Part shown: positions 13,869 to 21,641 of the stretch, piece after piece | How positions within the stretch are numbered: position 1 is the stretch's first letter | How the letters are laid out: each line of letters begins with the position of its first letter | Translations under genes and position numbers: made by a program | Assembly (NCBI GenBank): GCA_017555925.1 | Contig: JAFZFL010000207.1 | Coordinates: forward strand, 1-23,371 | DNA length: 23,371 bases | Reading direction: 5' to 3' | DNA from: Bacteroidales bacterium | GTDB lineage: Bacteria > Bacteroidota > Bacteroidia > Bacteroidales > UBA932 | The notes under the pieces: generated by a model | Told to the model about the DNA's origin: nothing | The model's input: the letters and a program-made list of their open reading frames with translations, nothing else | Databases searched by the model: none

Positions 13869-14434
13869 TGGCGGCAGAGCAGAAGGATAAAATTGTATTA
13901 GGAATTGACCCCGGAACCCGACTTTTGGGTTTTGGGGTTGTTCGTTTGCATAATAGAAAGTGTACCTATATTGATATGGGTGTTGTGAACCTTACAAAAG
14001 AGAAAGACCATTTTGTTACTCTAAAAATGATAACAGAAAAAGTAGGGGCACTTATTGAGCGCTATATGCCTGACGAGATGGCCATCGAGGCTCCATTCTA
14101 TGGAAAGAATCCTCAGGTTATGTTAAAGTTGGGAAGAGCGCAAGGGGCGGCAATAGCAGCGGCACTCGTAAGGGATATACCTATATTTGAATATGCTCCC
14201 AGAAGTGTAAAGGTCGCTGTAAGCGGAAATGGCGCAGCTTCAAAGGAGCAGGTGGCAATTATGGTACAGAGATTGCTTGGCATTGATTCACCACAGGAGT
14301 ATGCCGATGCTACCGATGCCCTGGCCATAGCTCTTTGCCATTGTTATAACCCTGAATCTCCGTCGGGAACATATTCAAAAAACAGTTCATGGGAGAGTTT
14401 TATAAAAAATAATCCACAAAAGATAATAAAATAG
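13868..14434 (+). CDS. ruvC: Crossover junction endodeoxyribonuclease RuvC
   Basis: 188 residues. RuvC resolves Holliday junctions together with RuvAB in recombination repair. The four catalytic acidic residues are present: Asp14 in LGIDPGT, Glu74 in AIEAPFYGKNPQ, and Asp147 and Asp150 in DATDALAIALCH. The phosphate-contacting GNGAASKEQV segment (120-129) is also typical. The ATG at 13868 shares its A with the serS stop codon. No terminator is visible in the 83 bp downstream. Confidence 0.97.
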   Translation: MAAEQKDKIVLGIDPGTRLLGFGVVRLHNRKCTYIDMGVVNLTKEKDHFVTLKMITEKVGALIERYMPDEMAIEAPFYGKNPQVMLKLGRAQGAAIAAALVRDIPIFEYAPRSVKVAVSGNGAASKEQVAIMVQRLLGIDSPQEYADATDALAIALCHCYNPESPSGTYSKNSSWESFIKNNPQKIIK

Positions 14435-14517
14435 AGTAGGGATTTAACTTTTTACATTTTAAGTTGTCAAAGCAAGCGTAAAAGATATAACCTATAGAAT
14501 ATATAAAATAAGAGATA

Positions 14518-17391
14518 ATGTATAAAAAGATTACGTTTACGATTTTGTTGGCGGTTGCCATCCTCTTTGGTGCGGGAACTACACTTTTTGCAAATGACAG
14601 AATAACTGTCACAGATACGGATCCACAGGTTGGAACAACTGCTAAAGGTACATATATGCAGGCTATATTGCTCGACAGTATAACAAATGCACCTATTGAG
14701 TTTGCAACAATGTCGGGCAAATATATTGGTGAAAAGACAGCCACCCGCTATGCGTTGAGTGACCAGAATGGTGTTGTATTGGTTCCCAATATGAGAGTTG
14801 GCAGGGCCACTGTTGTTGTGGAGTATATGGGCTATAAGACAAAGACTTTCATATTTGACATTAAGAAGGGTGCAAACAATATAGGAAAAATCTATTTGCA
14901 GGAGGATGTCAATCTGCTTGATGCAATTGTCGTTACCGATGTGGCTAATCCTATGGTCGTAAAGAAAGATACTCTTGAGTATAATGTTGCGGCAGTTAAG
15001 GTAAATGATACAGACATGTTGGAGGAGCTGTTGAAAAAACTGCCTGGAGTGGAGATAGATTCAGATGGAAAGATTACAGCTAATGGAAAGGAAATCAAGA
15101 AGATTCAGATTGAAGGCAAAACCTTCTTCCTTGATGATCCGCAATTGGCAACAAAGAACCTTCCTGCAAAAATTATAGATAAGGTAAGAGTTGTGGAGAA
15201 AAAATCTGATCAGGCCGAATTTACAGGAATTGATGATGGAGAAGAGGAGACAGTTATTGATCTGGGTATAAAGAAGGGTATGATGAACGGCTGGTTTGGA
15301 AATCTGATGGGCGGTTATGGTACAGAAGATAGATATCAGGCTGCAGGTATGTTGGGACGCTTTACTGAGAAGAGCCAGGTGAGCGTTATTGGAAATGCAA
15401 ATAATACAAATAACCGTGGCTTTATGGATATGGCCGGCTCAATGATGGGCGGAATGCGTGGAGGAAGAGGCATGGGCGGTGGCCGTGGTGGAATGATGAC
15501 AGGCAATGGTATTACAGAGTCATGGATGGGAGGCGTGAATGCAGGAACCGAAGTGCTAGATGGCAAAATGGAACTTTTGGGTAACTATATGTATAGCGGT
15601 TCAGACAAAAATGTTCAGGAGAAGAAGGTTAAAGAGACAATGTTGTCTGACAACAATACATTGTACAACTACGAAAACGGTTATGAACTCAGCAGAACAG
15701 ACGGTCACAGATTCGGTGGAGAGGTAAGATATACAATCTCTAAAAATACATCTCTGATTTTCCGTCCGTCATTCAATTTTACAGGCGGAGATTTTGAGTC
15801 ATACAATGATTTCATTACCCTTAACAATGCAGATTCAACCAATAAGGGTATAAGCAAGGATTGGGGAGGCAACAATGCCCAACAGGCAGAAGGCTCTTTG
15901 GTATTCCGCCAGAGGCTGGGCAAACCTGGAAGAACACTGTCGGTGAGATTGAATTATGGTTACTCAAATAATGAGCTGGATGGTGGTGTATATTCAAACA
16001 CAAGCTATTATAAAGATAATTTGGTTGATTCTCTTGCTATTGTAGACCAACGTTATTTCCAGCGTGAAAAGAGCTACAACTTTGGCGGTAGAATCTCATA
16101 TGTGGAGCCAATGGGCAAAAACTTCTTTTTAGAGGGTGCTTACAGATACAGCTATAAAGGTTCAAATTCAGATAAGGACACTTATAACAAGGGTATGGAC
16201 GGAATGTATGATCTGCTTGATACAACCTACTCAAGCCACTATGAGAATGTCTTTATACAACAGCAGGCTGAGTTGAACTTCATGAAGCAGGAGAGCAAAT
16301 ATAATCTTACAGTTGGTGTAAGCATGCAGCCAAGTACAACCAAAAGCTATGGAAGAGGTAGGGACACTTCATATAGTGTAATCAATTTCTCACCATCTGC
16401 ACGTTTCGATTATAAAATAACTGATGAGAAGTCGTTGAGAATAAGATATAGGGGCAGAACATCGCAGCCTTCACTCAATCAGTTGTTGCCAATACCGGAC
16501 AATACCAACCCGTTGAAGGTTACGATTGGTAACATGAATCTTAATCCGGAGTTTACACATTCGATGAATTTGGAGTACACTTCAGGCAACAGAAGGAATT
16601 TCAGTTTCTTTGGAACATTTATAGATGCTTCGTATACAACAGACAAGATTGTTTCAAGAAGCTGGTATGACGAGAATGGTGTGCAATATACACAACCTTA
16701 CAATGATGCAACAGGAGTATATTCTATCAACGGTAGGGTTATGTACAACTCAAAGATTGCAAAATCAAACTTCTCAATCTCCTCAATGACATTTGTGAGA
16801 TTTGGAAACAGTATTGCTTATGTGTATGATAGCGGTGATTATGTTAAAAATATAACAGAGAGCCTCTCTTTGATGGAGCATTTGAACCTTACATACAGAA
16901 ATGATTTCATTGAGGTTAGAGCCGGTGGAAGAGTCAATTACCAGAATGCATGGTATAGTGTGCAGAGCGTAGATAAAGTTGCTACCTGGACAAATGCAAT
17001 TACAGGCTCTGTAAATGCAACCATCCCTGGAGGCATAAATGTTACAACAGATATCGCACATACATTCTATATTGGTTATGGTGAGGGTTATGGTGACAAT
17101 TCTACAGTATGGAATGCAGAGATTTCAAAACAGCTCTTCAAGAACCAGATAACACTTAAGGCTAAAATTTATGATATCCTTAAGGATGCCAAAAATACAT
17201 ATAGGACAACTACAGAGAACTATATTCAGGATATTGAGAACAATACTTTGGGACAATATATAATGATCTCTCTTACCTGGAGATTTGGTAAATTCTCAGG
17301 CGGACCTGGTATGGGCAGAGGTGGAATGATGCGTGGAGGTGGTCCTATGGGTGGAGGTCCAATGGGTGGCCCTATGGGAGGAAGAAGATAG
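14518..17391 (+). CDS. TonB-dependent receptor-like outer-membrane protein with Gly/Met-rich segments
   Basis: 957 residues. There is a signal peptide (1-25), a carboxypeptidase-regulatory-like beta-sandwich at about 46-128 (ILLDSITNAPIEFATM, then YMGYKT), a plug domain at about 130-230 (DAIVVTDVANPMVVKKDTLE, LLKKLPGVEIDSDGKI), and a long beta-barrel of the 'outer membrane beta-barrel family' type with alternating strands to about 926 (MISLTWRFGKF). Two Gly/Met/Arg-rich segments stand out: 303-328 near the first barrel strands, and the C-terminal 928-957 after the last strand. Barrels normally end at or near the last strand, so the tail is odd and would sit in the periplasm. No SusD-like partner is adjacent. 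The substrate is unknown. Confidence 0.85.
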   Translation: MYKKITFTILLAVAILFGAGTTLFANDRITVTDTDPQVGTTAKGTYMQAILLDSITNAPIEFATMSGKYIGEKTATRYALSDQNGVVLVPNMRVGRATVVVEYMGYKTKTFIFDIKKGANNIGKIYLQEDVNLLDAIVVTDVANPMVVKKDTLEYNVAAVKVNDTDMLEELLKKLPGVEIDSDGKITANGKEIKKIQIEGKTFFLDDPQLATKNLPAKIIDKVRVVEKKSDQAEFTGIDDGEEETVIDLGIKKGMMNGWFGNLMGGYGTEDRYQAAGMLGRFTEKSQVSVIGNANNTNNRGFMDMAGSMMGGMRGGRGMGGGRGGMMTGNGITESWMGGVNAGTEVLDGKMELLGNYMYSGSDKNVQEKKVKETMLSDNNTLYNYENGYELSRTDGHRFGGEVRYTISKNTSLIFRPSFNFTGGDFESYNDFITLNNADSTNKGISKDWGGNNAQQAEGSLVFRQRLGKPGRTLSVRLNYGYSNNELDGGVYSNTSYYKDNLVDSLAIVDQRYFQREKSYNFGGRISYVEPMGKNFFLEGAYRYSYKGSNSDKDTYNKGMDGMYDLLDTTYSSHYENVFIQQQAELNFMKQESKYNLTVGVSMQPSTTKSYGRGRDTSYSVINFSPSARFDYKITDEKSLRIRYRGRTSQPSLNQLLPIPDNTNPLKVTIGNMNLNPEFTHSMNLEYTSGNRRNFSFFGTFIDASYTTDKIVSRSWYDENGVQYTQPYNDATGVYSINGRVMYNSKIAKSNFSISSMTFVRFGNSIAYVYDSGDYVKNITESLSLMEHLNLTYRNDFIEVRAGGRVNYQNAWYSVQSVDKVATWTNAITGSVNATIPGGINVTTDIAHTFYIGYGEGYGDNSTVWNAEISKQLFKNQITLKAKIYDILKDAKNTYRTTTENYIQDIENNTLGQYIMISLTWRFGKFSGGPGMGRGGMMRGGGPMGGGPMGGPMGGRR

Positions 17392-17416
17392 TGTATAATC
17401 TCTGAAATTATAATAG

Positions 17417-17449
17417 ATGCGCCGGAGTGTAGAGCTTCCGGCGCATTTT
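17417..17449 (+). terminator. Intrinsic terminator after the receptor gene
   Basis: ATGCGCCGGA (17417-17426) and TCCGGCGCAT (17437-17446) form a perfect 10-bp GC-rich stem with a 10-nt loop, followed by a short T run (TTTT at 17446-17449). Confidence 0.8.
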
Positions 17450-17483
17450 ATTATGTCGCGATAGAATATTTTTATATAATCAC

Positions 17484-17491
17484 TATATTTG
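17484..17491 (+). promoter_or_regulatory. Candidate promoter (-7 element) of the PASTA-rluD-pspC genes
   Basis: TATATTTG matches TAnnTTTG exactly. No TTTG is found at the expected -33 spacing, so only half of the consensus is present. The predicted start near 17498 gives a very short leader (about 12 nt) before the ATG at 17510. Confidence 0.5.
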
Positions 17492-17509
17492 TGGGAAATA
17501 TTTGTAATT

Positions 17510-18310
17510 ATGAAAAATAATTGGTTTGTAAAGCATATAATTCTGTCGGGAAGCGCAATGTTGGTTGTGCTTTTTGTTCTCTTTACACTGTTGAAATTTG
17601 TTACAAGACATAATCAGGAGTTTGAAGTTCCCTCTTTCATAAATATGGAGGTGCGCGATGCAGAAGAGCTTGCACGCATCCATGATCTGAGACTGGAGGT
17701 TACAGACTCAGTATATATTAATAGAATGTCGCCTGGCGCAATTTTCAAGCAGAATCCTGATGCCGGTGGAAAGGTAAAGAAAAACAGGCGTATTTTGCTT
17801 ACTATCAATGCAAAGATGCCTAAAATGGTAACAATGCCATCTACTGTAGGATACTCTTTAAGGCAGGCGCAATCTGAGTTGGTTTCAAGCCAGCTGGTAC
17901 TTGGAAAACTTACCTATGTAGATGATATTGCAACAAATAATGTGTTGGAGCAGCTGTATAAAGGGCGTCCTGTTGAGCCTGGCACAAAGTTGCCGAGCGA
18001 GAGTGTCATAGATTTGAGAGTTGGAATGAATCAGAATGATACCGTAACTTATATTCCTGAAATGAGGGCCGTTCCGTACAGACTTGTAAGAGAGCGTCTT
18101 GCAGAACAATCGCTTAATATTAAAAAAGCAATATTCGATGAATCGGTAAAGAGTTATGCCGATTCCATGAGTGCTTTGGTCTATAGACAGATACCTGAGG
18201 CGTGCGATACTATGCCTGTAAAACTGGGAACGGGTGTAACACTCTATTTGAGTAAGACAATTGTACCCGTAATTGAAGAGAAAGCGAGTGTAGGGAATGT
18301 AGATGAGTAA
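17510..18310 (+). CDS. Membrane-anchored protein with three PASTA domains
   Basis: 266 residues from the ATG at 17510; the in-frame TTG at 17489 lies in the promoter element. An N-terminal membrane helix is at about 9-31 with a short cytoplasmic start. Three PASTA units follow: about 38-107 (VPSFINMEVRDAEELARIHDL, ends ILLTINAK), 108-176 (TMPSTVGYSLRQAQSELVSS, ends IDLRVG) and 187-256 (YIPEMRAVPYRLVRERLAEQ, ends VTLYLSK). There is no kinase or transpeptidase domain. PASTA domains classically bind muropeptides or stabilise penicillin-binding proteins and serine/threonine kinases in Gram-positives. In Bacteroidota a stand-alone PASTA gene beside the rluD-type gene is a recurring arrangement as I recall it. 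Role unknown; a cell-envelope function is likely. It ends 6 nt before the next ATG. Confidence 0.85.
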   Translation: MKNNWFVKHIILSGSAMLVVLFVLFTLLKFVTRHNQEFEVPSFINMEVRDAEELARIHDLRLEVTDSVYINRMSPGAIFKQNPDAGGKVKKNRRILLTINAKMPKMVTMPSTVGYSLRQAQSELVSSQLVLGKLTYVDDIATNNVLEQLYKGRPVEPGTKLPSESVIDLRVGMNQNDTVTYIPEMRAVPYRLVRERLAEQSLNIKKAIFDESVKSYADSMSALVYRQIPEACDTMPVKLGTGVTLYLSKTIVPVIEEKASVGNVDE

Positions 18311-18316
18311 AAATTT

Positions 18317-19453
18317 ATGAGTGGTAAAAAGGTAAAAAATAGGGTAGAAGAGCAGCTTCCGCTGGAGGATATTTTTGATCTGGCAGAAAACGGGGATGTG
18401 ATTGATGGAGAGAGCGGTGATGAACTTGATGATGATTCACAACAGGGAATGTTCGAACACTACAGATTTAATGTGGATAAGGGACAAACGTTGTTGAGGA
18501 TTGACAAGTACATTACGGAGCATATGGAAAAGACTTCGCGTCATAGGATACAGTTGGCTATTGATGCGGGGTATGTAAGGGTTAACGATAAAGTTGTAAA
18601 GGCTAACTATAGGGTAAAACCGTATGATGTTATAACAATAGTGCTTCCATACCGCAGGAGGGGAATGGAGGTTATACCGGAGGAGATACCTTTGGATATT
18701 GTATATGAAGATGATGATCTGTTGCTTGTGAACAAACCTGCAGGTCTGGTGGTACATCCGGGTCACGGCCATTACCATGGGACGTTGGTAAATGCATTGG
18801 CTCACCATCTCGGCCTGAGCCAGGGGGCAGATGCAGAGGATGAGAGAATGGGCGTGCTTGTTCACAGAATAGATAAAAATACATCGGGTCTGCTTGTGGT
18901 TGCAAAGAATGATGAGGCACAATTGAACATTGCCAAACAGTTCTTCTATCATACAATTGAACGCAAGTATGTTGCCATAGTTTGGGGTAATGTCAAGGAT
19001 GATAGTGGAACAATTGTGGGCAATATTGCAAGAGATCCTAACGACCGTATGAGGTTCAAAGTCTTCCCGGAGGGAGATTATGGAAAACATGCGGTTACTC
19101 ATTACAAGGTGTTGGAGCGTTTTGGATATGTTACACTTGTTGAGTGCATATTGGAGACGGGACGTACGCACCAGATTAGGGTACATATGAACCATATAGG
19201 CCATCCTTTATTTAATGATGACAGATATGGTGGAGACAAAATACTTAAAGGAACCCTTTATGCAAAGTACAAACAGTTTATTGACAATTGTTTCCAATTG
19301 CTTCCCCGACAGGCACTTCATGCCAAGACCCTTGGCTTTGACCATCCTAAAACAGGAAAGCACATATTCTTTGAGACCCAATTGCCTGCAGATATGGTTG
19401 CCCTTATAGAGAAGTGGCGCAAATATGCAAATATACAGACAGACTTGATATAA
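18317..19453 (+). CDS. rluD: RluA/RluD-family 23S rRNA pseudouridine synthase
   Basis: 378 residues. After an acidic N-terminal stretch (about 11-45), an S4 RNA-binding domain lies at about 55-115 (LLRIDKYITEHM, then VRVNDKVVKANYRVKPYDVI). The catalytic domain carries the motif VHRIDKNTSGLLVV with the catalytic Asp at residue 186, the motif VNKPAGLVVHPG (138-149), and ETGRTHQIRVHMNHIGHPLF. These are the RluA-family signatures, and the S4 domain favours RluD over RluA. It would convert uridines in helix 69 of 23S rRNA if it is a true RluD; target assignment is by family only. It lies 6 nt downstream of the PASTA gene. Confidence 0.9.
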   Translation: MSGKKVKNRVEEQLPLEDIFDLAENGDVIDGESGDELDDDSQQGMFEHYRFNVDKGQTLLRIDKYITEHMEKTSRHRIQLAIDAGYVRVNDKVVKANYRVKPYDVITIVLPYRRRGMEVIPEEIPLDIVYEDDDLLLVNKPAGLVVHPGHGHYHGTLVNALAHHLGLSQGADAEDERMGVLVHRIDKNTSGLLVVAKNDEAQLNIAKQFFYHTIERKYVAIVWGNVKDDSGTIVGNIARDPNDRMRFKVFPEGDYGKHAVTHYKVLERFGYVTLVECILETGRTHQIRVHMNHIGHPLFNDDRYGGDKILKGTLYAKYKQFIDNCFQLLPRQALHAKTLGFDHPKTGKHIFFETQLPADMVALIEKWRKYANIQTDLI

Positions 19454-19480
19454 CTAACTATTAACTATACAATAAGGATT

Positions 19481-19666
19481 ATGGAAAAAAAATTGGTTCG
19501 TCTTGCAAATGACAAGAAATTGGCTGGAGTATGTGCAGGTTTGGCACGTTACTTTGGATTGGATGTCTCAATAATGAGAATAGCATATCTGATATTGACA
19601 ATCCTTTCGGGTTCACTGCTTTTATGGATATACCTTATTCTTTGGATTATATTGCCACAAGAGTAA
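19481..19666 (+). CDS. Small PspC-domain membrane protein
   Basis: 61 residues, a whole PspC domain. It begins KKLVRLANDKKLAGVCAGLA, followed by RYFGLDVSIMRIAYLIL, and ends in a membrane helix (about 36-57). In enterobacteria PspC takes part in the phage-shock envelope stress response. Short single-domain PspC proteins occur widely in Bacteroidota, and their job there is unclear. It starts 27 nt after rluD and is followed by a terminator. Confidence 0.9.
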   Translation: MEKKLVRLANDKKLAGVCAGLARYFGLDVSIMRIAYLILTILSGSLLLWIYLILWIILPQE

Positions 19667-19691
19667 TAAATAAGAGTATATAATGTAAAAC

Positions 19692-19740
19692 AAGATGGAG
19701 ACCCGGTCAAGATTTAAACCAGATCTCCATCTTATTTTTT
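19692..19740. terminator. Terminator shared by pspC and the convergent aminotransferase gene
   Basis: AAGATGGAGA (19692-19701) and TCTCCATCTT (19724-19733) form a perfect 10-bp stem. The 22-nt loop may hold a small extra GGT/ACC pairing. T6 follows at 19735-19740 on +, and TTGTTTT follows on the minus strand. Confidence 0.8.
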
Positions 19741-19752
19741 ACAGGTAAATTA

Positions 19753-20940
19753 TTATTTGCTCTCAAACAATCTTCTGATTGCAGCTGCAAGACGTTTGAT
19801 ACCCTCTTCAATGTTTGCGTCATCCATGAATGAGAAGTTAAGGCGCATTGTGTTTTTACCGCTATTGTCGCAGTGGAATGCCTCACCAATTACAAAGGCA
19901 ACATTCTGCTCAATCGCCATTTTGAACAATTCGGTAGTGTCATAACCCTCAGGAAGTTTTACAAACAGGAACAAACCGCCGTCAGGTCTTGTCCATTCTA
20001 CATTTTCAGGCATGAATTTGTTCAGGCACTCAAGCATATAATCTCTTTTGTGTCGGTACATTTCAATTGTCTTCTCAAGATTCTTCTCAAAATAACCCTT
20101 TTGAAGATATTTGGCAGCAACGCATTGGTCAAAGATAGGAGAGCACAAATCTGCTGATTGTTTTGCAAGGTTGTATCTGTAAACAATCTCTTTAGGTGCA
20201 ATAACCCATCCAAGACGGAATCCGGGAACAAATGTCTTTGAGAATGTGCCAAGTACAATTGTTCTCTCAGGTGCCATTGTTGCAATAAGCGGCTGATGCT
20301 CACCCTCAAATCTTATCTCTCTGTATGGGCTGTCCTCCACAATAAGCAAATCATATTTTCTTGCAATATGAACCATATATTGGCGCTGCTCAACAGTCAT
20401 TGTAAGTCCCGACGGATTCTGGAAATCTGGAATGGCATAGATGAATTTAGGTTTTTTGCCACTCATGCACATAGCTCTTACTACAGCCTCAAGCTCCTCA
20501 TCTTTCTCTGCACCAACAATATTTGCTCTTACAGAGTTGAATGCCTGAAGTGCTCCAAGGTATGAAGGAAGACCAACTACAACAGTGTCGCCCGGATTTA
20601 CAAATACCCTTGCAGTAAGGTCAATTGCCTGTTGTGATGCTGTCGTAATTATAATATTGTCGGCATCAATCTCCATTCCTTGTTTAATATATCTTTTGGC
20701 AATCTCTTCTCTCAATTGGCGATTTCCATCTGTTCCGCCATATTGAAGTGCTTGAACACCTTGTTCGTCAAGAACTTCATTCATAATCTCCTTAATCTCT
20801 GGAATAGGGAAAGAAAGAGGGTTAGGAAATCCGCCGGCAAATGAAATCATTCCGGGTTTGTTAACCATACTCAACAACTCTCTGATTGGAGATGGTTTCA
20901 TGTTTTTAGCATTGTCTGAAAGAAATTGATTAATATCCAT
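19753..20940 (-). CDS. PLP-dependent aminotransferase, class I/II (2-aminoadipate/aromatic-type)
   Basis: 395 residues. Fold type I signatures are complete: the N-terminal MISFAGGFPNPLSFP (31-45), YGGTDGNRQLREEIAKRY (67-84), FQNPSG with Asn175, VEDSPYREI with Asp203 and Tyr206, the PLP-lysine motif GTFSKTFVPGFRLGW with Lys235, and a Arg near the C-terminus (MRLNFSF) for the substrate carboxylate. The family includes 2-aminoadipate aminotransferases, kynurenine aminotransferase-like and MocR-related enzymes without the DNA-binding domain. The exact amino acid cannot be read from sequence. It is transcribed alone, convergent with pspC and divergent from queD. Confidence 0.9.
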   Translation of the reverse strand: MDINQFLSDNAKNMKPSPIRELLSMVNKPGMISFAGGFPNPLSFPIPEIKEIMNEVLDEQGVQALQYGGTDGNRQLREEIAKRYIKQGMEIDADNIIITTASQQAIDLTARVFVNPGDTVVVGLPSYLGALQAFNSVRANIVGAEKDEELEAVVRAMCMSGKKPKFIYAIPDFQNPSGLTMTVEQRQYMVHIARKYDLLIVEDSPYREIRFEGEHQPLIATMAPERTIVLGTFSKTFVPGFRLGWVIAPKEIVYRYNLAKQSADLCSPIFDQCVAAKYLQKGYFEKNLEKTIEMYRHKRDYMLECLNKFMPENVEWTRPDGGLFLFVKLPEGYDTTELFKMAIEQNVAFVIGEAFHCDNSGKNTMRLNFSFMDDANIEEGIKRLAAAIRRLFESK

Positions 20941-20977
20941 AGTTGTGTTGATTTTTACATTTTTAAGAAAATTGTTA

Positions 20978-20985
20978 CAAATATA
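20978..20985 (-). promoter_or_regulatory. Candidate promoter (-7 element) of the aminotransferase gene
   Basis: On the minus strand the sequence reads TATATTTG, an exact TAnnTTTG. It is placed to start transcription near 20971, about 30 nt before the ATG. No clear TTTG is present at the -33 position. The 215-bp divergent gap 20941-21155 is very AT-rich, so chance matches are possible. Confidence 0.5.
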
Positions 20986-21119
20986 TCAATTTAAAATGTA
21001 AAATAAAATTTAAATTAATCAATTTAATATATAATGTGCGTTTTTGTTTAAAAATGTTATTGTAAGAGCGCTGCTTGCATTATCTGGATATATGGGGCAA
21101 CTGAATTGTCAAAATTGAT

Positions 21120-21127
21120 TATCTTTG
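21120..21127 (+). promoter_or_regulatory. Candidate promoter (-7 element) of queD-polA
   Basis: TATCTTTG matches TAnnTTTG exactly, 28 nt before the queD ATG, giving a predicted start near 21134. The -33 TTTG is not present at the usual distance. Just downstream, TATCTT (21136-21141) and AAGATA (21144-21149) form a small inverted repeat that could be an operator, but it is short. Confidence 0.55.
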
Positions 21128-21155
21128 TTAGTTCTTATCTTAAAAGATATATCAG

Positions 21156-21599
21156 ATGAGTGTGATACGTATTACTAAAGAGTTTAGATATGAGGGTGCG
21201 CATGCATTGTATAACTATGATGGCAAATGCAGGAATATACATGGTCACTCCTATGTGCTGTATGTAACTGTAAAGGGAACTCCTATAGATGATGACTCAA
21301 ATTGCAAGAATGGGATGATTCTTGATTTTTCAGATTTCAAGAAGATAGTGAATGATACAATAATTGAAGAGTTTGACCATGCACTTGTACTCAGGGCAGA
21401 GGCGCCTTTGGTACAGGAACTTGGCAGTGCCTATGAGAAAGTGATATTGGTTGATTTTCAGCCTACCTGCGAAAACCTTATTGTATATTTTGCAAACGTT
21501 ATAAAGGCTCATCTGCCGGAAAATGTAGAATTGTACAGCCTCAAGCTGCACGAAAGCCCCTCTTCTTTTGTTGAGTGGTATGCGGCCGACAACAGTTAG
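21156..21599 (+). CDS. queD: 6-carboxytetrahydropterin synthase (QueD / PTPS family)
   Basis: 147 residues. Zinc ligands are His16 (GAHAL) and His29 and His31 (NIHGHSY); the catalytic Cys25 lies in DGKCRNIHGH, and the catalytic Asp74-His75 pair in EFDHAL. PTCEN (103-107) and Glu133 in LHES complete the pterin-binding set. In bacteria this family most often converts dihydroneopterin triphosphate to 6-carboxytetrahydropterin in queuosine synthesis. A 6-pyruvoyl-tetrahydropterin synthase role is the alternative. The other queuosine genes are not in the window. polA begins 42 nt downstream. Confidence 0.9.
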   Translation: MSVIRITKEFRYEGAHALYNYDGKCRNIHGHSYVLYVTVKGTPIDDDSNCKNGMILDFSDFKKIVNDTIIEEFDHALVLRAEAPLVQELGSAYEKVILVDFQPTCENLIVYFANVIKAHLPENVELYSLKLHESPSSFVEWYAADNS

Positions 21600-21641
21600 A
21601 TTCAAAAGAAGAAGTTATTTGCAACATAGATTCAGAGATTT

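Noticed and set aside
14435..14517. Promoter before the TonB-dependent receptor gene
   Set aside because: The best match, TACATTTT, differs from TAnnTTTG in the last base and has no -33 partner; too weak to list.
18437..19204. 255-codon minus-strand open frame opposite rluD
   Set aside because: Shadow of the RluD catalytic domain; its Cys/Ile/Tyr/His-rich composition is unlike a real protein here.
21061..21155. Possible preQ1 riboswitch before queD
   Set aside because: The predicted leader is only about 22 nt and shows no hairpin plus A-rich tail of preQ1 type; only a small 6-bp inverted repeat is present.
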